Below are positions 32,522 to 42,664 of a stretch of 64,000 nucleotides of DNA, one piece after another; position 1 is the stretch's first letter, and every line of letters starts with the position of its first letter. The stretch spans positions 2,797,077 to 2,861,076 of the forward strand of contig JAJEKV010000014.1 in NCBI GenBank assembly GCA_021234155.1. Reading direction: 5' to 3'. The notes under the pieces were generated by a model that saw nothing but the letters and a program-made list of their open reading frames with translations, ran no database searches and was not told the origin of the DNA. Source of the DNA: Isoetes taiwanensis (Eukaryota; Streptophyta; Lycopodiopsida; Isoetales; Isoetaceae). A program made the position numbers and the translations under genes.

Positions 32522-34129
32522 GCTGTGAGACTGCCACCTTGGAAACCGGGTTATGCCACATATTTGGAGTGAGACATTGGTATCCATAGGTGATCATAAA
32601 GGGAGACATTTTCGAGGACACCTGCTTAGTACTGTTATAGGCAAATTCCACCAAGTGGATGTAATCTGCCCATTGAGATTGCTTATTCCAGACGTAACGG
32701 CATAACATATCTTCAATAATGCGATTGGTACGCTCTGATTGGCCATCTTTCTGAGGGTGATAGGCTGTACTCATGGCAAGCTTGGTTTGTATAGTGCTAA
32801 AGAAGTCCTTCCAAAAAGCACTAATAAACTTAGAATCACGATCCAAAATGATGGTTCGTGGCATCCCATGGATCGAAAAATCTCTTTGGCGAACAAGAGT
32901 GCCGCCAAAGCAGTGTCGGTGGTGCGGCATGGCAGGAAATACGCCATCTTAGAAAGCTTGTCGACTACCACCATCAAGGCATCGAATCCTCTAAGTGTCT
33001 GTGGAAGATCCACAATGAAGTCCATGGTAATGACTTCCCATTTTGCATTAGGGACGTCTAGATATTCAAGCTCGCCTAGCGTCCTTAACTGCTCTGCTTT
33101 TGTCTGCTGGCAAAGTTGACACTGCTTAATGTAGCAAGCAATATGCTTCTTCATGCCAGGCCAGAAGTAACTGGATCTTATTTTGAAATATGTCTTCATG
33201 AATCTAGCATGACCGCAATGGGACTGTTATGTGTGTCATGGAGAATAAGCTTCCTAACTCCTGATAGCTCGAGTACACACAACTTATCTCGGTAATACAA
33301 AAGATTACTGTCCCTATTATAATGCCTATATGTTTCCCTTTCTTTGTTTGTCCTGGCCTCCTTAGAAAGACTGGCCCACACTTCACTGAACTCGGGATCC
33401 GCTGGGAGAGATTGCTCGATAGCCTTCCCAAATTCACTTGCAAGAGTGGAAATAGCATTGCAATACGTACATGTCGTCAACGGATGCCGAGACAGGGCAT
33501 CGACAACGGCAACGACATTATGCTTCCTGGGTTTATACAAAACCTCAAAGTCATACTCTTCCAAAAATTCTATCCACCTGCGTTGCCATAGGTTAAGATT
33601 AGCCTGTGTAAAAATATATTGAAGACTTTGATGATCTGTGTCTAATTGGAACCGCCGTCCAAGAAGATAGTGTCTCCATATATGCAAGGCACGCACGACC
33701 GCAAGCAATTGCTGGTCATGGGTGGGATATCTCTATTCTGCATCATTCATTTTCTTAGAATCATAGGCTATGACCCGTCCTAATCCTTCTTGCATGAAGA
33801 CAGCTCCAGTTGCTATTTTACTGGCATCGGTTGCAACGGCCTTGTCCTTTTGAAGGTCGGGTAATATAAGGATCGGTGCTGAGGTTAAGATGTCCTTTAA
33901 CTGTTGGAAGCTTGCCTGGACCTTGCTTTTCCAATGTGTTGCACAGTCTTTGACCTTCTCATGCTTTGTGAGGTCAGTGAGGGGTGCTGCAATCTTAACA
34001 AAGTCCTTAACGAACTTACGATAATATCCTGCCAAGCCCAGGAAACTTCTAACTTCAGAAACATGTGTAGGAACTCTATTGTTACTCTGTATGTTGATTT
34101 TCAAGTGCTAAATGCCCTAAGAGCATGTC

Positions 34130-34850
34130 AAATATTTGAATGAAATTGTGTGAAAACTATCAATCAAGATATTTTGGTTTTGGACGTTTATCTTAGCCAA
34201 GGTCGTCGCGAACATTTCTCTTGAATTTCATTGGAGTAAAAAAGGGGAGAGAATCTCTTTTAAAGTGTAACTACTAAAATTGGATGAAACATAAGAGCCG
34301 TTCACATTCCTATCTATCTATTTTTAAGTACCTTCCTAGTGTGTTTCTTTTACACTTAGTTGCACGTAAAATTGCCACATCAATGTCGGTTGACCACAGC
34401 TTTCGCATTGAGGCATAAAGGGAGATCATCACTTAGATCAATGGGGCCAACTCATGTTCAAGCACGTTCTTTTATCTTTCTCATCCCCCTTTGCCATTGA
34501 TATCACAAAATGGCACGCTACACCTTTGACTTTTGCCATATAACAGAGTCAGCATTATAGTTAAGCTAGAAGGACTTTTATATAATTTTTTATTCTTCTT
34601 GACATTATTTGGTATTTTACAATAATATTTAAGTAGCAGATTAATGGCATTGTCACAATTTTATTTCATTTAAAAGCAATGGATTTTCTTAGGTATACAG
34701 TAGTTACTGTATATGAATTTGATTCGTTACATACCCACTCATGATTAAACAAATTTTCTACAATTCTTTAACCTTTTGACTATAATAATTGCAAATCATA
34801 AAAGCTTAGGGGCATTTCAAGCACTATGCAAGAAGAACGCACTATCTTTG
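34130..34850 (-). repeat. Chitinase-type upstream module, copy 3 (inverted)
   Basis: In reverse complement this stretch matches 20080-20640. Shared pieces are 'aaaagcttag.ggc.tttca.gcac', 'gaagaataaaaa.ttatataaaagtcct', 'ataaaagaacgtgc.tgaacatga.ttggccccattgatct' and 'gacattgatgtggcaatttta'. No chitinase coding sequence follows; the gypsy pol begins instead at about 34110. Confidence 0.7.
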
Positions 34851-35154
34851 CTTTTATGTTTTTTTGCAATAGTATATTATCCACGTTAGAAGAATCCTTT
34901 GTATAGTTAAATCTTTATAGTTTACCAATAATATGCGGCTAATTTATATTTTTATTGAAGGACATCATTCTATTCATCATCACATCATGAGAATATTTTA
35001 TATCTCTTTATTCTATATATCACATGGAAATCAATCCATTACCGAGGCACGATATGCTAGGAGCTGCTTTGCATGTGATTATCGAGTACATATGGCAGGT
35101 TTAAGGTCTCTACCACAGGACGAGTGGTCGTACTTGAACCCGTGACCTCAGGCA

Positions 35155-35400
35155 CTTAGATCAATGGGGCCAACTCATGTTCATGCACATTCTTTTATCT
35201 TTCTCATTCCCTTTGTCATTGGTATCACAAAATCGCACGCTACACCTTTGACTTTTTCCATATAGCAGAGTCTGAACATTATAGTTATAAGCTACAAGGA
35301 CTTTTATATAATCTTTTAGTCTTTTTGATATTCTACAATAATCTTTAAGTAGCAGATTAATGGCATTCAAGAAAATGGAGCAATTTGTGCTAGTTGCATA
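35155..35400 (-). repeat. Chitinase-type upstream module, copy 4 (partial, inverted)
   Basis: It repeats the 34435-34660 part of copy 3 closely ('cttagatcaatggggccaactcatgttca.gcac.ttcttttatctttctcat'). The stretch 35035-35150 between the copies ends in 'acttgaacccgtgacctcaggca', which resembles the 3' half of a tRNA-derived SINE in reverse complement but lacks a good A box. Confidence 0.65.
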
Positions 35401-35560
35401 CCCATTAAACCATCATTTGTTTTCGAAGAATGCTAGTTGATAGTTGTATGGTTGTTCGCTGGTCATAAGTGCTCCTTATCCAATCAAACAAATAAATCAA
35501 CTTCAACACAATGTAGTGCCTTGACAATTAATTTATGGCCAAGCTAGTAAATTGATAGCC

Positions 35561-37391
35561 TTATGTTATAGGTTGAAGTTGGAGGGGGCGCATCATCTCG
35601 CTGTCCTCGTGATCAAGAATATGGCAATGCCAGACATACCCAGGAGCTGCAGTCACGTCGAAAGGAAACTCTACATTGTCTTGGGCTCTGAATGAGATAA
35701 TGAACCTAGTGACATATTGAGGGTGAACGACTACAGTGTCTTTCCAGCCAATCTGGTCATCATCAGGTCCAATGGCAACGCCCTGGTAGCAACTTGAGGG
35801 GTCAGGATAATTGGCATCAAGTGTGCAAGACTTGTTCTGATAAGCATCCGCGTCAAACGGTTGCCGATTCAGCATCCGGAATCTGACGAGGTGGAGATGG
35901 ATAGGATGGGCGTCATCAGTAAGGTTGATGATCTGCCATATTTCCGTGCTGCCTTGTACGGGCTTCTCAGTGACTGGGTCAGACATGGTAAGGTTGTTGA
36001 GGAGACCATTGATGACGTTACCGGTATCGTCGTCGTTCTCGACTATGGTATGGTTCCGTACCATCACGGTCAAGCTGATATTGTACGGATGCATGCCAGG
36101 AGCAAAAACCCTAGGAAGGGAGATGGGTTTGTTGGACACGTGGCCAACTGGGGCGATGACATGGAATTTCATGAGTACTGCAGTATCTAAAGTTGGGTCA
36201 TCACCTGAAGGAAATGGAGCAGCAGCAGAATTTTGCAAAATAATATCAGTGCCAGGAGATATGACAGAAAAATCCACAATAACATCCACCCGTTCTCCTG
36301 GAGCAACCATCATGACAGTCTGCTTGATAGGAGCATCCAAGCATCCACCATCAGTGCCAATTTTCAGAAAATACAGGGAACTGGAATTCAGAGACATGTT
36401 AAAAAACCGAGCATTTGCACCATTAAGAATCCTAAACCGGTACTGCCTAGCTTCCACTTTGAGGTAAGGCCAAACTTTGCCATTAACAAGAATGGTGTCA
36501 CCAAAGAACTCAGGGCACCAGTTAGGGTGCAGGCTGTTGATGCCAGTATTGGGAAAATTAAGGGAGCCATTGGAATAGAACTGCTTGTCTTGGAAGACAA
36601 GAGGGATATGGTATTTGCCAGAAGGAAGATTGCTGTGTTTTTCTTCAGGAGAGTTGATAAAGTAGAGGCCAGCAAGTCCTGCATAAACGTTCAGCCTGGT
36701 CATGCCTATGGTGTGGTCATGGTACCACAACATGGTTGGAAACTGAGCATTTGGGTATGTGTAGTTTTGGGTTTTCCATGTTGGTCCCTTTTCACCTTTT
36801 GCAGTAGTCCAAGCTCGAGGATGGCCATCAGAATGGGAGGGCACCTCTCCTCCATGTAGATGCACTACCATTGGTACCCCTCCTCTCTTTGGATTTGCAT
36901 AGTTCAAGGTTCTGTCCACTGTAAACATATGAGAATCGTCTGTAATGTGATTTTCCCATCGGATCTTCGCGACCTTTTTCCGCGTTGCCACCAAAGAGGG
37001 ACCAGGATATGTTGCACTGGATTTGGTTCTTCCATATCCATAGAGTGTTGTAGCAGGCAAATCCCTGTGTAGTTTCTGCAGAAAAACCAAGTTCAGACAA
37101 TGCAATTTTGAACACTCATGTTACTAACTTAAAGCTGTATTAGTTAATTACCTGCTTAATTTTGTAGGCTCCCAATGTCAAGGAAGGATATTTGGCAAGG
37201 TCTATAGAGCTTGGAATAGGGAGAGCATCGACGAACTTCTCCAGAACTGGAGATGGTGCTAGACTCTGGCAGAGTGATTCTGTTTCTGCATCAACTGCAA
37301 CGTAGAAAATGAGCATGAGTCCAGCAACCAAAATCTGGGTTCCCATTTGACGCTGCAACTTTTCACATGAACAAAGGCGCAGGAGCTTCAT
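35561..37391 (-). CDS. LPR1-type multicopper oxidase (ferroxidase), secreted, two exons
   Basis: Exon 1 is 37152-37391 and exon 2 is 35561-37075; the 76-base intron has CAG|GTAATT and TTCTGCAG sites. The product is 584 residues, close to the ~580 of Arabidopsis LPR1/LPR2. A signal peptide is present if translation starts at Met16 (MGTQILVAGLMLIFYVAVDA) or Met1. Copper ligands are all visible: HLHGG (His152, His154), WYHDH (His199, His201), HPIHLH (470-475) and WHCHILDHEDSEMM, with type-1 Cys564, His569 and Met574. There are many N-glycosylation sites, fitting the apoplast. LPR proteins oxidise Fe(II) in root cell walls during phosphate-deficiency responses. The family resembles bacterial CotA-like oxidases more than plant laccases. 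No frameshift or missing ligand is seen; it looks functional. Confidence 0.93.
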
Positions 37392-38330
37392 ATACTACAG
37401 CAATCCGGCAGCGCGCCTAGGACCGGGTCAGAAGGAATATCCGATTGAGTCCTATGACGTTTATTTGTGTTTTTGCACATGGCAGTTTTAAAATGGAAAC
37501 AAATGGAAGTCAAACATCCCAGATGCTAGATTGGTAGGTTAGGAGGGGCGTGGCCCAATCATGACCGTTGGTTATTTTACGGAATGAAATCACTAACCTT
37601 GGGATTGTGCCACATCAGCTTGGCAAGGGTAACTTTATTTTCACCCGATAGGATAGGTTGTTAGCTTGGTAAGCTTTGGAGCATCATTTCGTAAGCTTTG
37701 GAGTATCATTTTGCCTTCTGACTTGGATCTAGTCTTCGCCTTATTTATTAATAATGAATAGAAGTAAACGAGGCGCAGGCTCTTCTTTACTTGTTCCATG
37801 AATGATTTGTCATATCTATCCAGTATGCTTAACTTAAGAAGTTGACTCATGAAGCATGACCCATGAAGCATGAAGCATTATACAACAACCTAGTTTTCAG
37901 TAGGAAAACATAAAAAAACCCTATGGTTTTCGACATGGAAACTTCCTAAAAAGAAGTTTTAAAGCCAAACGATTTCAACAAGTAGGCTACAAAAGTTCCC
38001 CGAAATTTGGAGCTCATTGCTGGAGTGTGGACCTAAATGTGTGTTGGTTGACTCAATGATTGTGTCTCATACACGTTACTTTACTTGGTCCTTGAGCACA
38101 CAACATTGTCTGGAATTTTTTCAGAATATCAAGACATGTTCTTGTAATGATGTAAGATAGGATGATGAGGATTACACATTCGTGGACGATATTATTGTTT
38201 GTGTGCGAGTAATATACCTTTTTCGTGTGGCCCCAACCATAGTTGCACAATACACCAAACTTTTATTGTTTGACTTTGAGGCTATGACTCACCAAACATG
38301 CTAAAACATAAGATAGATAGATAGATAGTA
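37392..38330. other. Upstream region of the multicopper oxidase gene
   Basis: Presumed promoter and 5' UTR (minus strand), then AT-rich sequence without a supported gene. A (GATA)n-type run lies near 38310-38328. The phrase 'cataagctttggag.atcattt' is tandemly repeated at about 37669-37712. Confidence 0.4.
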
Positions 38331-38399
38331 GTTTTAACGTCACGCCACTAGGCAGCATCCAACTGGACATGTGACCACACACCACACTACATTGCTTAG

Positions 38400-38535
38400 T
38401 TGGCCCTGCCCCCAACTACCTTACATTGCGTCTGTTGGGATATGACCCCCAACAGTACCGAGTGCGATTCTGGGCAGTCTCGAACTCAAGACCACATTGC
38501 TAAGGAACTAGTGTGTTACCACTAGACCAAATGGA
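38400..38535 (-). mobile_element. tRNA-derived SINE head with RNA polymerase III A and B boxes
   Basis: In reverse complement, TGGTCTAGTGG (38519-38529) fits the A-box consensus, and GTTCGAGAC (38477-38485) fits the B box 33 bases further on, the spacing of tRNA genes. The sequence does not fold as a complete tRNA and continues into unrelated DNA, so a SINE or other tRNA-derived retroelement is more likely than a tRNA gene. The 3' end is not defined. Confidence 0.6.
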
Positions 38536-38595
38536 TTGGCATTTTCGTGCCGAGAGCAGGTCACCGCCAAACCAGGAATGATGCATTAAGTTTTC

Positions 38596-38757
38596 ATTCC
38601 CCTATAAATTATTTCCTTCTACGGCCTCTATGGCATTTACACGTGGCCACTCCTAACTTCCCGAACATATCTGGAAGTCACTTTTCAAAAATTCAAGGTA
38701 TCTAGAAATACGTGTTCAATTTGTTCATTGTAACTAATGAACTATTTTTGGGTTGCC
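38596..38757 (+). repeat. Dispersed ~165-bp repeat, copy 1
   Basis: It shares with 42495-42660 the sequence 'attcccc.ataaattatttcct', 'ctctatggcatttacacgtggccactcctaacttccc', 'aaatacgtgttcaatttgttcatt'. Copy 2 lies directly after the truncated HAD-like coding sequence. Confidence 0.8.
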
Positions 38758-39359
38758 CCTAGCAAACCCTTGCTCATGTGTGTTTTTGGCATATTTTAAG
38801 TATATGCTAGAATATGCCTAGAATAATTTCGAAAACTGCTTGAAACAATGGGTGCCGGATTGCCTGCATGGCTTCATGATCCTATAATTTGGCTTCACGA
38901 TCCTATAATATGTCGGTTAGTCCCGGTGGGCTATGGGGCTAAAGGGCAGACCCTTGCTTAACTTATCGAGATAGTTTCAAGTGATATTTTAGCATTGAAT
39001 CCCTCGTTAATCATTCGTGTAAGCAAAGCCCTTATTTTTTAACAAAAAATAGTGCAGATTCTAGGGTTTCAGCTAGAGATTCACAACCCAAAGCTGTGGA
39101 TTGATGAAATGGAAAAATAAAAAATTTTGATGGCGACTTTTGAAGCAGGTTTCAGCTAGAGATTCACAACCTGAAGTTGTGGACTGATTCTGATTTGCAG
39201 CAGTTGTATGGAATGTCCTTGCCTGAAGAAGGCCTCCTTGCTTTTTTTGCAAAGAAATAGTTCTTTTCTTTGTCATAAATCTGTTGGCAGATAGATTTAA
39301 CTTATGCTTGGGCCATCTGATTGGTTTGCAAGCTTGGGTTAAAATTGCTGATCTAGGAC

Positions 39360-40170
39360 ATTCAAGCCTTTTTGAAGGAGAAAGAAGTCGAGGAGGCTTT
39401 ATGTAGATACATTGTTGCATGTGCAATGAAATATAATTACCGGGAACTAGTGCCAGCACTTATTGGTTTGTTGCACAAGTATGAACATTTGCCAATTCAT
39501 GTAGCAGATATTATAATATTTGGCAACAACAAATCTCATGACAATAAGTTGGCTGTTGCAGTTCTAAGAGAGATTGGCAGCACGAATTTGAAGGATTAAA
39601 TATACATGTTGTTTCCTCTAATATGGGTCGTTTCCTGTCTGAGATCACTGACCGTCTTCCAAAACTTATGGTTACTAGTCTCAACATTTGATGCCTCATT
39701 TTGGAGGTGAGTCATACAAGTTCAGAAGTGCACTTGTCACAAAGTTGAGAAAGTTGATTGTAAAGGCATTTAGAGATCTAGATTCAAATCCTGCCAATGA
39801 GACATTAAGGATTCGAAATAAATAGGCAATGCTTGATGCGAATGTGTTTATGATATAATAGCTTATACACGGATCCTCCAAACATGGATATACTTATGTG
39901 AAGAACATGCTCTATCTATTGGGCTGTGGAATCTAGTTGCAGAAATAGGAGGAGGGCAGCTTGAAGATAAGGCAGTTATTGTTCGGAAGAGTTGCCTACA
40001 ACATTACTACAGTACAAACCATTTGGACCACAACTGCGTGCATCTATTTTTAAAGCAACAATTGATAAGTATAAGGAGAAACTAGAAAATATGACGCAAA
40101 ATACACCAAGCAACAAGAAGCTGGAACAAATCCCGAAGGCTTAGCTGCACTGTTAGCGGAGCTGCTTTTA
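39360..40170 (+). pseudogene. Condensin subunit CAP-D2 (CND1) gene fragment, decayed
   Basis: Successive frames give an ordered match to the HEAT-repeat part of plant condensin subunit D2. They are ELVPALIGLLHKYEHLPIHV and LREIGSTNLKD (39372-39598), then a stop. Next come MGRFLSEITDRLPKLM (near 39625), PHFGGESYKFRSALVTKLRK (near 39692), CEEHALSIGLWNLVAEIGGG and EDKAVIVRK (39905-39990). The last are YKPFGPQLRASIFKATIDKY (near 40015) and PEGLAALLAEL (near 40135). Frameshifts and stops separate the pieces, and segments are missing. The parent protein builds the condensin I complex for chromosome compaction. Introns have gone or are not obvious, so this may be a retrocopy or a captured fragment. 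Similarity stops where an LTR-like sequence begins near 40165. Confidence 0.75.
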
Positions 40171-40356
40171 TTAGAAAGGCAGCGTGCCTTTATAAAAAGG
40201 CAACATGAGTGCCTTTACCTTTCACCTTTACCATTTACCTTTATGATAGTATATAGTGTAACACATATCATTCAATATACGTGTCTTGTATTGTGGTGCA
40301 TACTTGTCTCTTGTGTTTTCATAGTAAATTAGTAAGTTTAACATGGTATCAAAGCA
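40165..40356 (+). mobile_element. Short LTR end with Met-tRNA primer binding site
   Basis: The stretch contains a TATA-like TTTATAAAAAGG, repeated CCTTTACC words and ends TTTAACA at 40343. It is followed at once by TGGTATCAAAGCA (40344-40356), a near match to the initiator tRNA-Met primer site. The 5' boundary is uncertain because CAP-D2 similarity reaches about 40170. It may be a TRIM or truncated copia LTR; no gag or second LTR is seen. Confidence 0.5.
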
Positions 40357-41040
40357 TTAGATCAAGGTAGCCTGCTCTGTAAGTTTTTAGACTTTATAAA
40401 AAGACACCCATGTTTATCAGCAGGTTCGCTGCTATGCTTTCTTTTATTCTTAAGAGCTCAACTAGAATTTCTTAGATGATCGGCTATAGTCTGTAGTTTT
40501 CTCAAAAAGATCTGTTGAATCAATGGTTAATAAGGTGTTCCACACAAAAGTATTCTGTACATATCTTTTTAAACCATTAACTGCCCATGTTGTAGTCTTG
40601 TTGGTCGAAACAGGTCCTTCTCGATCCAGACATGTTTGTTGTTGATCCAAAGATGTTGCTGCTTCAGTAGGCCATGAACCAGCTACGGTGAATTTTGCTC
40701 CTGCATAATTGTTGATCGTCGTCTGCTTTGCAGCTTAATTGGTTAGACCTTGCTAAAGTGTGCTTAGTAGTGATATGATGTGACTTCTAGCTACTAGTAA
40801 GTGTCTAAAATAAAAAGTTGAGGGATCATAGTAGTGGTCTAACTAAACTGATGAGTCATAGACTAATTGTTTCGTAATTACTTTAGAAACAAGAATTCAA
40901 ATAATTACAATTGTGGATAATGTATAGATGCATTGGAATTATGCTTTTGAGTGATAAAAACTTGCATAATGTGTGATGCATATTGCATTAAACCTATCAA
41001 TAGGACATCTAGCATCGCCTGCATGCACTATCCACTACTC

Positions 41041-42592
41041 ATGATCTGGAGTTCCTTAAAGTTATTAAGGAAGGATGCCTAATATATAATGTTAGGGATA
41101 ATGAGCTGCGAACAGCACTGAAGATGGCACATGTGATCTTCATTATGATATCCATGCTACCAGACGAGGAATATAAAAATGCTAAGGCCAAGGGTGACAA
41201 TAGCAGTGCATGGGAATGTTTTCTTCTAGATGATCCAGACTTAACAACTATATTCTTTCATACGGATCAGGATCAGGATCATGAAGATGAGTCAGAAGAG
41301 GATGAGGATCGAGACCCTCTCCTCAGTGGTGAGATCAAGTACGAGCTACTAACTAAGGAGAAGGGCCCCTTAAATAAAAATAGTCCCCCCCCCCCGGTCT
41401 TTGGCTGCTTATCTCGTCGAGGCTTTTGCTCCAATTGATGCAACATGCTTGGAGCTTCATGTTGGAGGTTATATTGCCGGAGAGGCTCTGATGGGTGTTA
41501 GAAGATGCCACTGTTTTGTGAATGATGAGCAGGCAAAAGACTTTCTTGAACCATTCCTCATGCATGTATTTGCCAAATCTCCTAAAGGCCCTTATGGCAA
41601 CCTGAAATCTTCAGCAATTAAAAGCCTCGTGGACTTGTCCAACTCAAAAATGGACAATGGTTTTGGTGAGGGAACCAGTAATACGCAGCTTGATAAGGAA
41701 AGTAATGAGCGATTGGCTGCTAAATTGGCTGCTCAAAGTAATGTGCTAAGCAGAACATGGGGGATATCCTTGCCTCCCTTGCGGGTGATGCAACCAACAA
41801 TAGAATAGATTCACAAGTTAATAGGGATTTAATTGATAAGGCAACCGAGAGAGAAAGGGTCATTGATAACCCAAGCGACTCTAGTGATTCCCAGGTTTTC
41901 CAATTTAACACTAAAATAAAGTCAATTTGAAGGACGTAAAGGAACTAATAGAAAATAACAATTCTAATAGTCAGAAGAGCACGAAGATTAAGGGCGGCAA
42001 AGGGGAGAATGACGCCGATGACGATAGCGAAACTGAATATGATAGGTATGGCAGGACGCTCATTGAATGTACTTAGTATTGCTCGCCTTGTAGATGAAAT
42101 TGCGCCAAGCGTGATTTAGTTTACCTTCAGTTTGAATTAAATTGCGCCAAGCGTGCTTTAATTACATTTCATTGTCAGACTAAATCACGTCAAGCGCAAG
42201 TTGGTTAAGCCTAGCATAAATCACGCCTGGCGCATTTGTTGCTTCAATGTATAATATAAGGATGTGCATGTTAATCATATCTTGCTGACCAGATATATGT
42301 TTGATGTTTCAGCTTTCCTTGCGTCTCTAAAAAGGTTGTGGTGTTCGACCTAAACGGAGTTCTTTGTAAGACTTTTCAAAAAAATAAAGTGGTGCCAGAT
42401 CATTTTCACCAGACACTAGTAGAATCAAATTCCAAGTGGATCTATTCGCAGCCGGACGTGAAGGAGATGCTAGATGAGGCATTTAGATTATTTCGATTCC
42501 CCCATAAATTATTTCCTATTACAGCCTTATTCTGCTCTCTATGGCATTTACACGTGGCCACTCCTAACTTCCCAAGCAAATCTGGAAGTTAA
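41041..42592 (+). pseudogene. Second FCP1/HAD-like gene remnant with Asn in motif I
   Basis: The 5' part (41124-41438) is acidic (DQDHEDESEEDEDRD). It shifts frame at a run of C at 41389-41395 into EAFAPIDATCLELHVGGYIAG and DFLEPFLMHVFAKSPKGPYG (41401-41750). After another shift comes MGDILASLAGDATNNRIDSQ, then an acidic linker ending at a donor (AG|GTATGG at 42045/42046). A 267-base intron ends TTTCAG at 42312. The next exon reads FPCVSKKVVVFDLNGVLCKTF. Motif I has Asp at 42347-42349 but Asn (42353-42355) in place of the second Asp, as in the copy at 12.5 kb. The domain is cut off after about 50 residues (KEMLDEAFRL) by a dispersed repeat, so motifs II and III are missing. It is probably a pseudogene. 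Confidence 0.5.
42100..42235. repeat. Four TTGCGCCAAGCGTGATTTA boxes, two forward and two inverted
   Basis: Forward copies lie at 42100-42118 and 42142-42160, inverted copies at 42181-42199 and 42217-42235. All sit inside the predicted intron of the HAD-like remnant. The arrangement could fold into a large hairpin in the transcript. Confidence 0.75.
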
Positions 42593-42660
42593 CTTTTCAA
42601 AAAATTCAGGGTATCTAGAAATACGTGTTCAATTTGTTCATTCTAACAAATGCACTATTT
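42495..42660 (+). repeat. Dispersed ~165-bp repeat, copy 2
   Basis: It is homologous to 38596-38757. Its insertion, or a recombination at this point, removes the rest of the HAD-like domain. Confidence 0.75.
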
Positions 42661-42664
42661 TTTA

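Larger units (their letters stand above)
29640..34110 (-). pseudogene. Ty3/gypsy chromovirus pol (RT thumb, RNase H, integrase, chromodomain), interrupted
   Basis: Read from 34110 downwards: end of reverse transcriptase (EVRSFLGLAGYYRKFV), RNase H (ATDASKIATGAVFMQE, FQLDTDHQSLQYI) and the integrase zinc region (CYIKQCQLCQQTKAEQ). The integrase core has all three acidic positions: Asp in MDFIVDLP, Asp in ILDRDSKF, Glu in GQSERTNR. The frame breaks at 32522 because of the hAT-like insertion and resumes at 30209. There it gives QVLVEEVRGYLLAARSRQKS, REFQVGESVWLK and APRWVGPLQIIE, then after a frameshift a chromodomain-like end (KVFHVSLLKKH; DATWVLKQDLDKAYRDFM near 29690). Gag, protease and most of RT are missing; the 5' truncation at about 34.1 kb abuts a chitinase-type upstream module. 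It is not functional. Confidence 0.9.

Noticed and set aside
35040-35150. Possible second SINE or tRNA-like sequence (acttgaacccgtgacctc in reverse complement)
   Set aside because: The B box ends in A rather than C, and no A box lies at the right distance; too weak to call.
35861-36859. Plus-strand ORFs of 109-208 residues
   Set aside because: They are antisense shadows of the multicopper oxidase exon 2.
40462-40650. 62-residue minus-strand ORF
   Set aside because: No domain, no start context, and it lies downstream of an LTR primer site in non-coding DNA.
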